This document shows, one piece after another, positions 11,900 through 24,500 of a DNA stretch of 64,000 nt. The position numbers and the translations under genes are program-made. The notes under the pieces are model-generated. The model made no database searches. It worked only from the letters and a program-made list of their open reading frames with translations, and was not told the DNA's origin. Where the stretch lies: positions 8,883,001-8,947,000 of the forward strand of contig NC_069135.1 in assembly GCF_026914265.1 (NCBI RefSeq), in the 5' to 3' direction. Each line of letters opens with the position of its first letter. Positions within the stretch are counted from its first letter, which is position 1. The DNA comes from Mya arenaria. Taxonomy: Eukaryota > Mollusca > Bivalvia > Myida > Myidae.

Positions 11900-14196
11900 C
11901 ACTATTGCTACAAAACTTTAAATTAAAGATATTTTTTTTCACATTTGAAAAAAAACACTCTTAAATAAACACAGAAAACTGTAGCGGTTTGAAAAAAATG
12001 CTTTAAAAAGGGCCATATTTTCATGTGAACGTGCTTGCGTGCGGACGTGTGTTTTGTGATACGGCCGTTAATATGGAATATAACATGAATTATATTTAAT
12101 ATTTACTTTCTTTTACTGTAGTTGGTTAACATAAGTAAAACTATAGACTGTCGACGTATATAGTGCCAATACATGGCCGATTACCCGGGTAATTCCCCCG
12201 CTGGTTAATGATCATAGGGTAATGAGAAGGCAGCGGCAATTAGCGTAATTTTTGCTTGTACTCTGCGTTTACTCCATGCCTGACGATATCTATATATCTT
12301 TAGCACAAATATGTTTCTTAACTAAAATTTACCATGTTCTTACATGTGAATGTCTTCTCTTATCTAGGTGATGAATTGAAACTCTTTGGTTCCAATAAAT
12401 CATTAACGATTCTAAGCAAATATATAACAAAAATATCTCCATACTAGTCGTTGTATATAAAATCCAGCAATGATTTCTATCTATCGAGAGGCAGTGATTA
12501 TCCGAGTAGGATAGGTAATTAACTCCAGGTGATACCACAGCGAGTCGTGGTGTTTCGGTACCGCCAGGTTTCGGGAATGATGCCCGTGTTTTAATGGACC
12601 AGTCATGACGCCCGTTACGTGAAGCTAGCTTGCAACGTCGCTGTGTTTAATAACGGAGTTAGTGAAGATATCACGGAATTTGAATTGTTCCTAGGACGTT
12701 GAACGTGATTCTCAGGTAAGTCTGTCTAGTTATTCACTGTAACGGTTGTATCAACGTTTGGCAGATAGTGTAGCAGATATTGTTCACTTATTTATCTATA
12801 GGCACGTGGCGGTCAGAGCAAAGTGCGTTTGAAAAAAAGAACCTTACGCATAATCATGTAGGTCCGTGGCATAATAATACCCTGTTTTATTTTTCCGGAG
12901 AAAAATCTAAAACACCTACATGATGAAAGGCATAACAGACTCGAAGGAACTGTAAAGATGTAAGGACTAATTAGTTCCATATGTTCGAACCAATGTGCGT
13001 CACGATCGAATCTGGTGAAATACCTGATATTATGGCATAAAAATATATTAATAGGAATATAATTTGAAGCCTTACAGTGGTAAAAAAGAGAACATAATCT
13101 AAGTGCAAGAAACAAATGAAATGTATCATTCAATGTAAGACATTGAACATATGTTTGAAAGGAATGCAGGCGAACTGTTGCTTATTATTCTGTTATCATG
13201 GAAACAGATAATAATATAGCGGGTCGGTGCTCAATATGTGCCAATACTGTAGTGTTAGTTCAGCTAGGCAACAGTAGCTCTTTATTATACAAAAATATAC
13301 ACATTCTTTCAAAGCGTTTACGTTTATGCACGGTGGCATGTCCTATAATAATAATAATAACAACAAGGATCCGAACTTACTGACTAAATGTGCCAAACTA
13401 AAAGCATAATTCTCTTGATATTTTTGCTTTGCGAGTGATAAGAGCACGATTCCGCCCATTCAATGATTTGTACAAAGACAAATTGTACGAGTTGTCTGTG
13501 CATTCGAAGGATCACCACTGTTAACGGTTAACATTATTATAATAACTACTTTAAATAGTCCATGCTACGCAGATATGCATACATGAGTAACACCAACAGC
13601 AGCAGCAATAACAGCAACAGTAATATCATCATATACAACGGTAATGACATTAAGAATAGCGAAACATATCGAAGCATGGATAGGGATTACTTCTGTCCAC
13701 TTGCAGATCCAGTGGGTTTGGCCGCACCCGGCGCGCTCCCTTCACCTGAAATGGTCCAAGTGAACCATCTATGACAATATGGTAGAAAGCATATGCATAG
13801 GAAACATCATAACATAAAAGCCATTTTTGACTTGACACCCACCCAGGTCAAAGGTTAAGCCTATAGTTTTTTATGTCTGGCACTTGTGGTGGGGACAGTC
13901 TGAGATGCGCCCCCCCCCCCGAAGTTACGCACCCCTTAGTTAAAATCTTTGTACCGCCTCTGACGTTTACTTAAATGTTTTGAATAAGCTTTCAAGCTGT
14001 AGTTGGAGGTTTTCAATTGAAAGTATGTTAGTCGCTGTTAACGGACTATTATGGTCTAAAATCATAACAATATAAATATAAAAAAATGGTTAATAATAGT
14101 CCGTTAACAGCGACTTACATACTTTCAATTAAAAAACCTCCTAGTACAGCTTGAATAACTTAGAATAACTTATTATGCTATTTTGGTTATGTTTAG
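11900..14196. other. Intergenic and 5' region of the Ig-domain gene
   Basis: This stretch is mostly AT-rich. A perfect donor (CTCAG|GTAAGT) at about 12717 after a moderately GC-rich stretch may mark the end of a non-coding first exon of the downstream immunoglobulin gene; this is unproven. The first half of that gene's first visible Ig domain was not found here. A C-run lies at about 13911-13920 and a fold-back element at 13985-14160. Confidence 0.4.
13985..14160. mobile_element. Fold-back (MITE-like) element, about 175 bp
   Basis: Two arms of about 68 bp are inverted copies. The left arm, from AAGCTTTCAAGCTG through TTGAAAGTATGTTAGTCGC to GTTAACGGACTATTA, is mirrored by TAATAGTCCGTTAACAGCGA onward to CAGCTTGAATAACTT. 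An AT-rich loop of about 40 bp separates them. It lies just upstream of the acceptor of exon 14197. Confidence 0.85.
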
Positions 14197-15118
14197 GCAC
14201 TTCTATCCAGGGAATATGGACCCTACATGTTTGTACACGCTGTTGGCCGAAACCACAACGCTGGAGGATTCCGGAAGTTGGCGGTGTGAGCTAGTCAACC
14301 CATTTGGTTGTACTTCCACTACATGCCATGTGAAAGTGTTCGGTAAACTGCATGACTGTATACAGATACATTGTTGAACAATTTTGATATATTATTAGTA
14401 GCCTGTGGCTCTTCAGTAATACTAATACACGTAAAAGATATACTGTAGACATAACTATCCAAAATGCTTCTGTGTTTGGTGTTAAAGGCTTGCTTTAAAT
14501 TCATATGTTCGGGCGTTTGTATATGTGGCATTGGGTTTTATGACCTGCAGATCCGGATCGTGACGTGAATGTGGCTGTTCAGGAACTTCCAGTGTGGAGC
14601 GAGCCGCTGGGGAACACGGAAGCGGCCGAGGATTCCACAGTAGACCTCATCACCTGCACTACTGACAAAGGGGAGCTTCGCGTGAAGTGGTAAAACCTTT
14701 AAATTAAGTTAAAACACAATATCCGACTGTCTTTATAGAGAAAAACGGTTAACCTTAAACAATACAAAACTGGTGTTTACAGCTGGTTAACGCTTCGTGA
14801 CTCCCAGATTCTCAATAAAACTGAACTATTACTTGTTCACGGGCCTAGTATACCAATGCGCTTGTCTATTTCCACAAAATGACATAACTAAGCTAGTTAA
14901 CATAATCTTTCATGTATCTCTTCCTTTATATAGGTTTCGTAACGATATACCTTTAGACGACTTCAGTCCGGACTGTGAACGTTTTGTGAAAACGTCATCA
15001 GAAGGTGTACACACGTTGACGATAAAGCGCGTGAAAAAACGAGACGCGGGAATATTCAAGTGCAAAGTCAGTAACGACGTTGGGTGGATATCATGCGACG
15101 CCAAGTTCATAGTGAACG
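14197..15118 (+). CDS. Ig domain 1 (second half) and Ig domain 2
   Basis: Exon 14197-14342 supplies LEDSGSWRCELVNPFG, the C-terminal half of an I-set domain. Exons 14551-14689 and 14934-15118 make the second domain, with STVDLITC, then RVKW split over the intron, and DAGIFKCKVSNDVG. The first half of domain 1 must lie upstream but I could not place it. Confidence 0.8.
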
Positions 15119-18100
15119 GTAATAGTCCACATTTACATGGACGTGTCAACTCTATATCACATAATTGTTAAATCGTACTAAATGTTAGTGTTGTTAATCT
15201 GACCGCAAACCGTATCGATTGTCGAATCGGAAAATAGGACCTAAAACGGTATCGATACTCGAATCGGAAGGACTATTCCGATTTATTATAGGAGAATTGT
15301 TAAAGCAATATATTTTATTATATATGTCATTTAATAAAGCATGAACTAGGCGCACGTACATATTGGGAAATATGTATTTGTATGTATTTCTGAGTCTGTT
15401 GACTTTTAATAATAGCTTGATACAATTCAGCTGATGTCTTTCCTTTGTGTTTTGTTGAATGATGCACGCTAAATTGTTTAAATCTGTCCTGGAATGCATT
15501 AGGAATTGCAAAGTATATAGGCAAAAGATCATTTAAAGGGACTGTACACCAGATTGGCACCAACATTTTTTTTTCTGAAACGAATCAGGACAATTATTTA
15601 ATAAAATTTTTTACTCTTTGATATCATAATTGTAAAAATAAATACCAAAATGTAAAAAAAATATGCGTCGGAGTCCGGGTTCGAGCCGGTGTCGCCAAAA
15701 TTGCAGTCCAGTGTTGTATCCACTGTGCTACGAAGGTTAACCCTAAACAGATGGAATATTTAAGCTATTTACCTAACTTGGTAATATCACGTGATAACAT
15801 CGACTAGCCAATCACGCATAAGGATTGATTTCTACTAGGTAGACATACCTAGTTTTTTATAATGGGAAAATACGAAAAAACTGCAAAAAATAAATTAATT
15901 GTAAACTATGTGGTACTTCAGTCATTAAGTTTCAATGCATTGTACACATCGATATCAAGTTTATGTCAGTTTTCGACATTTTTCTTTTTTTCCCGCTATT
16001 TCATCATACAAAGTACAGTCCTTTTAATACGATTATATCGCACAAAAACATACATGTAATAAAATCGTCGCGCACAGAATTAATATATATGCTCTATGTT
16101 TAAGCTGAAGCTGTAATTTATGCAAACCAGATTGTCTCTTCCAGATAGTCGTTATATCACTAATAAACAGTTGTGATACCTGGTGCTTTACATTAATGCA
16201 ATTTTGAATTATTTTCATTTTTCTTTTTATCGTTTTTCCTTCAGCAAACTCAGTAATTCCTTACAATGACATAGAAAACGCCTTTCCGGTGACGCGGCTC
16301 ATTCTGGAGCAGCGGAAGGAGTCCGTGACGTCACTTGAGCGCGAGGTGGAGCTCCTTAGCCACGACCTATGCGATACGGCGGCCATCCAGAAGTTCATGC
16401 TCAAGTGGAAGGTTGATCGGGACACACCTCTTCACTTCCCTATCCATCTAAAGAGCAGATGTGCGGTGGAGGGAACGATGGCGGTCCTCAGCTGCCTGGT
16501 GGCCGGGGAGCCGCCTTACAAGGTCCGCTGGTTAAAGGGCTCCACCGAGATCTTCGAGAGTAGTACGCACTATATTGACGTGAGTGCAATCTTAAAAACG
16601 CACTATGCATAACATGATACACAATATAGTCCGAATGAGCAGTTATGAAAATGATAGGAGTTGATGCTTTTTATTATTGTGGATAATGAATTATTAAAGC
16701 CACCCGTAACAAACTTCTTTGCCTTATCTGGTACAGGATGAACTAGCTTTAACTCCATTTTTGTAGCAACGTGGGCCAATGTTGAGCCTGACGCTGCCAA
16801 GCTGCGCCGAGCAGGACACAGGAAACTACACGTGCACCGTGCGCAACCGCGGCTCCAAAGTGTCCTCTACATGCTACCTTCAAGTCGAACGTGCGTAAAA
16901 CGAGTTTTAAGTTTTGATTAATTAACATTTATCAGTTTTCCTCTTCAATTTGAAATCTCAATGACAAATCAAAGACATACAGTAATTGACTATATTTGCG
17001 AAACAAAGGGCGTGTTGTACTATTTAGTGTATAATATGGTCTCTAAATGACATTTTTAAGTATAAAAAGTGAGATCCGAAGCCAATAGAACAACAACTTT
17101 TTTAATCAATGCAGTTATTTTATACCACCTTTTCATGTATTCATATACCTTGTGGGTCTGCTCTTCTAGCCGTGTGGGAGATCACGAACGAGGTTCCGGT
17201 AAAGCCGATGTTCATGGACGGCCTGAAGCGACAGACACTCAACGAGGGCGACATGATCGTACTCCGTGTCCAGGCAACCGGAAGTCCCAAGCCAGGCTTT
17301 AAGTGGTTGGTGCAGATGTGTATATTTTGTCATACGTTTTTAGACGTCTTCAATATAATTTATATATCATGAGTTTATAATAGTTAGATTATAAAATATA
17401 TATATATATAACGCAATCATTATGTCCTGAGTTTTGTTTCCCCAAATCAATGTTGTAATTTACATGTTTCGAATGATGACTATTTCTCATGGACTATTTA
17501 ACACTGAAATGTGTATGCTCTTGCAACATAAGCTTTAATTTGCTTTGCGACTAGGTACAAGGACGGTCTGGAGCTGAACGACAGTGAGCGTGTACAGACG
17601 GAAGTGTCAAAGAAGGGGCATGCGCAGTTGGTGATCGCATACGCCAGTTACCTTGACAACGGGCTGTACACATGCGAGGCCCACAACTTCGCCGGGCGCG
17701 CGCAGACAATGTGCAACGTAAGGGTGAGAGGTAAGTGACTGTACAGTTATAAACTGTAAATATGCATTCGTAACCTAGAGCTTGTTACGGTAAGGTTGTA
17801 TTATAACTGAATTTTGGAATTTCGAACAACAACGTATTTAGTTTAATCGATGAATAATTCAAATGTCGAACCTCAACTGTTGATTTCAGATCTGTTTGAA
17901 ATGGAATTACTAAGGGAAAGGGAATACACATACACCGAAGTAAAGACCGAGGCTGATACCAATATTGTTAATGGTGACAGCGAAACAAACGACGGTGTTG
18001 ATGCCCCTGTATACTCTACCCGCCAGGAGAGTGGCATTTTCGAGCACGCGCCTTCGTTCCGCTTTCAGTTACCGAAGCAACTAACGGTGAGCGGCCGGGA

Positions 18101-21100
18101 ACGCTTCTGTCTGGAGGTATGCTGTGGAGGCAATCCGAGGCCCACCGGTAAGTATTGCATGTCTTTGAAATGTATATCAAGGATTTCCAAGAAACCTAAT
18201 TGTCCATATTTGAGCATTTTTAACTGTACAAATCATTTTCGGGTTTCAGTGCGCTGGTTCAAGGAAGAACGACAGCTGTATGAGGGAGAAAACTACAATT
18301 TCCTGTACATGGGGGACTGGGCGGGGCTAGAAATCATCGACCCCATTCCCCGGGACGCCGGAAAATACACTGTCAAGATATATAACGACATGGGTACAGT
18401 GACATCATCGTGTGACGTCACTATGGACCTCCCGCTCGTGGAGGGCAAGGATATACCGACGCCCACAATTGAGGCTATAGAAGAACTGAAGCAAACGTAA
18501 GTCGTGTATGTCCTTGTGGCTACATGTAATGATATTTGCGTGTGCAAGGGATATATACACAACGCAATTTTACTTAAAGGCGTCCCATTTTATCAAAATT
18601 GTTCGGAATGGCTAAAACTAAATTATCAGAATTTCATTTTGATTTAGTTTTGAGGTTTATATTATAAATGGTTAACTAAACATTTATCCTTTGCTACATG
18701 TTTGAACACTTTGTATCAGAGATGTTTGAAATTTCATTTCCAATTTTGCTTTAAAAATGTTTCCACCCTATACGAAATCTTTTGTGTCAAAATGTCGCAA
18801 ACTGTCCAATCACCAATGTCTCGTGGCTTCTTGATTATTTATTTTCATATAAGAAAAATATTCAATAATTTATTGAAATTTATAAAGTCACTTCCTTGTT
18901 TTATAAATGCAATTATCCTTCTATCACACCTCATTGTTGTGTTGAAAGTATCAAACATTTTGACACCTGGACCCATTCCATTTTTTTACACTTTTGCGTT
19001 AAAAGGAAATGCCTTTTGAGCCAAAATCTGATAAACCATTCTTTGTAAAGCTTTACAATATTGCATTGTGTATGTTTTGTCATTGCAAAAGATTGAACCT
19101 TAAATCATTATTTTATAAATTTTGCCTTTGTTCTTCAAACCCGCTTTTTTGCGATTTTTTGTAACAGATTAGTTATTGAATTCTTATGTTTTTATTATGT
19201 TTTTTGATTTGAGTCATATCATTTTCCATATATAGAACAACATGTAAATGAACATATCTTTAGTTAAATACCAGTATTCTATTTGTATGTATATAATTCT
19301 TAAAGGCACATGCTCTATTCTGACAAATGTATTTGTTTATATTTACGTAAAAAGAAAACAACAACAATACTTTGTAAAGTCGCATTAGGCCTCTTAACTA
19401 TTTTCTACAACAATCATAACTTTATTTAAACGTATGTGATGAATATGAACATTCAGGGATTAAAATTTAAATGAAACACATTTTGCCAAAATTACCAAGT
19501 TAGTTTATTTGATTCATAAAAACGTTACTGATATCAAATGTCACTGTTGTGCGGTGGTTATAGTCCCCGTCTGCATTCTTGCTACCCGAAGAACTTTTTA
19601 AGTGTGACTTTTTTATTTAATTAATTGCATGTTATACGTAACATATTGGTATATAGGTTCGTCAAAAATGAGAAATATTTGATATATGATTACTTTAAGA
19701 TTGCAGCTAATGTGCCTTTAAGCTGTGCAGCTTTGTGTAGGACGTATTGCCGGATTGGCAGAATTGTCCCTGTTTATGCCGTTTCTCTTTATTACAGTGT
19801 TATGAAAGAACTCCCAGTATCTGAGCAAATAGTTGAGGACAACTTACCAGTCGCAGAAATTGTTCCCAGTTATCACTTATGTAAGTTCGTCTTTTTGGCT
19901 GACAAAATTGTCGGCTCTAAATCAGAATGGCTTTCAAAAATAACTCTTCGCTTGATTACAATATCCCTGTTGACTGGTTTCTGATATATTTGCGACGTTG
20001 AGTTGATTCAAAGATCTGACCGTCTGCAAAACATTGACTTTACAATAACATGATGATATTAATCTCGCACCAGGCAATACAGAGGCTGACTGGACAACCC
20101 ACATAGAGAAAGGTATTCCGTCTGCTGCCAACTGTATATATTTATATAGAACCTCACACTATTACATGCTCATTCTCCTTGCCACAGGCCTGCCCCAGAA
20201 ATCCATCCGTTCGCACTGGCATGTACACACACCCTCAAACATCGTCATCCTGTTGATACAGCTCTTCCGATTCCCTTTAGCACAACTGTTTGTGATGTGA
20301 GGTCCTCGTAGCATAGAACTCTATTTACTCCACCCTGTCTCTTGTAGGATCTACCTTCAAATAGAATAGAGCCCAGAATGCGTTGTCCATGCTGTATGCT
20401 TTTTATGACAGAAACAACAGTTACAATAATATCGACACAGACATCACCATCACCAACAACAACAATCAAGACAACAACTTAACGACGACGGTAGCAACAT
20501 CAAAAACATTATCAAACAGCAACAACAACACCAACAAAAACCAGCAAACCCTTCAGCAGCATCAATTACGCTTTGTTATATCCAACAGAGGTGGAGGTGA
20601 TTGACGCGGACGAGGCTCCCAGCTTCCCACACGCGCTTCCACAGACGCTCAGCCCGCACGAGAACGACGAGTACGTGCACATCGAGTGCCAGGTCCGCGG
20701 GGAACCCATGCCCCAAACTGTTTGGTGGGTTGCCACCGTTGTTTATAATCTTCTTTAAAACTCTTTGTTCTCGATTTTTAACACAAGGGTTAACACATCA
20801 CATACAAGCTGAACGCTGTTGTATCTGAAGGCAATTATTTTATTTAAAGGCTAAAAGACGACAAGGATATTCCAGAAGGTGATAATATCCACTGTTCCAT
20901 GGACCCGAAAACTAGGATTGCCTCCCTTGTAATCGATAAAGCCACAATCAATGACAGCGGAAAGTATGCGTGTGTGGCGTATTCAGAGACGGGTGGCCAT
21001 GCTTCCACAGTTTGTGACATACAAGTTTTACGTATGTATGACACACAGAATTGCAGAAGTGGTATCAAGTAAATTAAATGATGACATATAAACAATAAAA

Positions 21101-21539
21101 CAATTTCATACGCAATTGAGGTCAAAATCATTTAATAAAAGAGCACGGGTTCATTATAATTATACTAGTTTCTGTAATAATACATGGACACTTTCTATTT
21201 TTTAAACTTGACACTTTTTTTGTTATTGACAGCCATGGAAATGACATTCGTGGACAGCGAGTGCGAGGTGTCCTCTGCCAAGCGGCTGGTACCAGAGTTC
21301 AAAGTCGCCCTCACTGACCTTGAGACAACACAGGGCTCAGAGGTCAAACTCGAGTGCGTGGCAGAAGGCTTTCCCGTGCCCAAGGTCAAATGGTACAAGA
21401 ATGAAACACCAATCGAGCCCACAATTGGCAAATACACAATAACGGTAAGAACCATGATTGAGTATAATTTTGGTTAGTGTATGCATTAGATGTTTTTAAG
21501 AGTTAAAACTATGAACAACAGCAGCAACAAACAACAATG

Positions 21540-21591
<52 letters not shown>

Positions 21592-24500
21592 CAATAATAA
21601 AAATTATTATTATAAATCATTATTATAAATAATAATAATAATAACCAAATAGACAACAACATATTGCCATCTTCTAGAGCAGCGTGGAGGGAAGCCACTC
21701 GCTGATCATAGCAAGCATGCACGTGTCAGACGCGGACTGCTACAGATGCGAGGCGGTGAATGAGGTCGGCTCCGTCCAGTCCAGTGCGCACGTAGTAGTA
21801 CAGGGTACGTGCGAGGCGTACTATTTCCGTTCGCTTGCGGTATTTTAGTCATTCAGGTCATTCAGTGAAGATTGTTACTAACATTCTCGTTTGAGTGTCA
21901 AAGTTCTGTAAAACAGTTTTGTAAAAAGCTTGAATTTAGATTGAGTTTTTAATATTCTAAAAGCAGAATCTGAACAACTCATCATAATTCGTGCTTTCAA
22001 TACTACCGTTATTTGACTTATTTCTATGAGAATTTTAAAAGTCTTGAACAGGAAACTCTTAAAAATCATTTCATTCAGTGTTAGGTTATTATCTTGATTT
22101 TGTTTATTAATATGTGTATCGTGTCCCTGCATACAGATTGCTTATTTATTTTCGTCTACAGTTGTTCATTATCCCAAGTAGCGTACATGTATACAAGTTG
22201 TTTATATTTCATCGTCTACAGTTGTTCATTATCCCAAGTAGCGTACATGTATACAAGTTGTTTATATTTCTTCGTCTACAGTTGTTCATTATCCCAAGTA
22301 GCGCATCTGCATACAAGTTGTTTATATTTCTTCGTGTACAGTTGTTCATTATCCCAAGTAGCGCCCCTGCATACAAGTTGTTTATATTTCTTCGTCTACA
22401 GTTGTTCATTATCCCAAGTAGCGCCCCTGCATACAAGTTGTTTATATTTCTTCGTGTACAGTTGTTCATTATCCCAAATAGAGCCCCTGCATACAAGTTG
22501 TTTATATTTCTTCGTGTACAGTTGTTCATTATCCCAAGTAGTGCCCCTGCATACAAGTTGTTTATATTTCTTCGTGTACAGTTGTTCATTATCCCAAGTA
22601 GTGCCCCTGCATACAAGTTGTTTATATTTCTTCGTGTACAGTTGTTCATTATCGCAAGTAGCGCTCCTGCATACAAGTTGTTTATATTTCTTCTGCTGTG
22701 ACCATTAAAAAAAGGAGTTCCATACGGGCATTTTATCTTCGCCCGTGGGCAAGATAAGAATATCTAGCATGGTTAAATTATTGGATCTACTTATCTGAGG
22801 TGGGAGAAAAACATTGCTAAGTTATTAACAGTGCTATCTGTTGTTGTGTTCAGTAAGAGATGGAATTTATGCATGTTCGGATTATTTTAATACTTGCTGG
22901 GGAGATATTTGATCCTCAGATCATTAAAAGTAGTGCATTTCATTATGAAATGGTACTCAGTATCAACCTCTAATTGACATATTTTACAAATTCTATTTTC
23001 ATAGGGGTATTATAATGTCTGCCTGATTCAATTTCTAAATTATGGGCGGAACACCTAAGCTAGCTAAAGCACTTCGGAACTTTCTTATTTTTACATTATT
23101 TAAGTATGGTGCATGTCTATAATCCGTGTTCAAATTTCTGAATAGGCTAAGTTTATGAGATTCTGATATTAACCTTGTCCAATCTTGCATGTATTGGTCT
23201 TTAAGTCTTTGCACAATGTTGATCAAGAATATATTTTCATTTTGGACAAGTTGATCTATCCATACATAGCTATACCCCGTCACATTTAATATATGTTTAA
23301 CCCGTGTTGTCCAGTTGCTGTGCCCCAGTTCGTCCATATATTTGAGCATATTATAAACAAGGCGCACAAATCTATCATTTGGCATATTTTATTACTTTTT
23401 TCATAGTTTGTATATACATCGGAAATCTTCCACAATCACCAAAAACTGCTATGTTTGTTGTTTTCTGAGGGACACACATATATCTTTTACACGCGTATAT
23501 TTGGACAGATTCAATTGTGTTAAGTTTTTCAGTACCCCATAATTCTGAACCATATGTGAATATTGGCGCTATTTTTGTATCAAAAATCTTAAAATACGAT
23601 TTTTTGTTAAGTTGGCCAAATTTGTATAGTTTTGATAGCATTGAAATAGGTGCTCGCTTCCCAGTAGTTGCGTGTTCATTTGCCATTCTTGGGAATGATA
23701 GTTGTTGTGAAAGGAAAACACCAACATATGGGAATCCGTTTACAACTTCCAATCGTTCCTTATTAAAGTACCACTTTTCAGTCTTCGAAGTGTGCCCCCA
23801 TTTTTGTAGACCATGACTTTTGTTTTTTTAGTATTGACTGTAAGGTTAAACTCCTGTGTAAAATCTGATAGTTTATTAAGTATTCTTTGAAGGCCTACTA
23901 CAGTGTCAGCCATTGAAGCTAAATCGTCTGCGAATAGTAGGCATAATATTTCTCGCCAATCAGGGAAGAGCTGAATAATTTTGAGTTCGCTATTCTCTAT
24001 TTGTTTAACAAACTCATTGACAAAGAAAACGAACAATATCGGAGAGCAAAGGCAACCTTGTTTTAAACCGGTTGGGCAATCAAATTCATTCATTAATTGA
24101 TGTTATTATTAGATCGGACTCTGGCTCTAACTTTAGTATACATTGCTGTTAGGGATTTATATAATCTACCGTATACACGATTGGATGAAAGGATTTCAAA
24201 CAATTTATGTCTACTGACTAAGTCAAATGCCTTGAGAAAATCGACATATGCTACGTACATTTTGCCCCCCTTTCAGCTCAATTTATTTTCAATCAAACCC
24301 TGTAAAATAAACGCGTTATCAATTGTACAGTACCCCTCTCTAAAACCAGCTTGTGGCTCTCTTATTTTGTCAAAAATATTCGCAAAAAAAGTCAATCGTC
24401 TATTAATATTACTTGTATAAAATTTCCCTAACACGTTGAGTAATGATATACCTCTGTAATTGCTGGGGGATGTGCACTCCCCCTTCTTGTATATAGGTAC

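Noticed and set aside
13562..13774. Asn/Ser-rich open frame as a first exon of the Ig gene
   Set aside because: It comes from AGC/AAC simple sequence, has no signal or Ig resemblance, and its donor and phase do not fit exon 14197.
15664..15735. Functional tRNA gene on the minus strand
   Set aside because: Box A and box B words are present, but a proper acceptor stem and cloverleaf pairing are not seen and an AT-rich SINE body follows.
20188..20300. Exon starting after CCACAG at 20187
   Set aside because: The frame is open for a while but shows no Ig or linker character, and exon 20074-20112 already bridges the phases correctly.
20383..20604. Asn/Thr-rich open frame before Ig domain 6
   Set aside because: It is CAA-type simple sequence in an intron; exon 20589 uses a different frame.
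22094..22708. Long open frames on both strands of the 60-bp repeat
   Set aside because: The unit is 60 bp, a multiple of 3, so stop-free frames persist by construction; they have no coding character.
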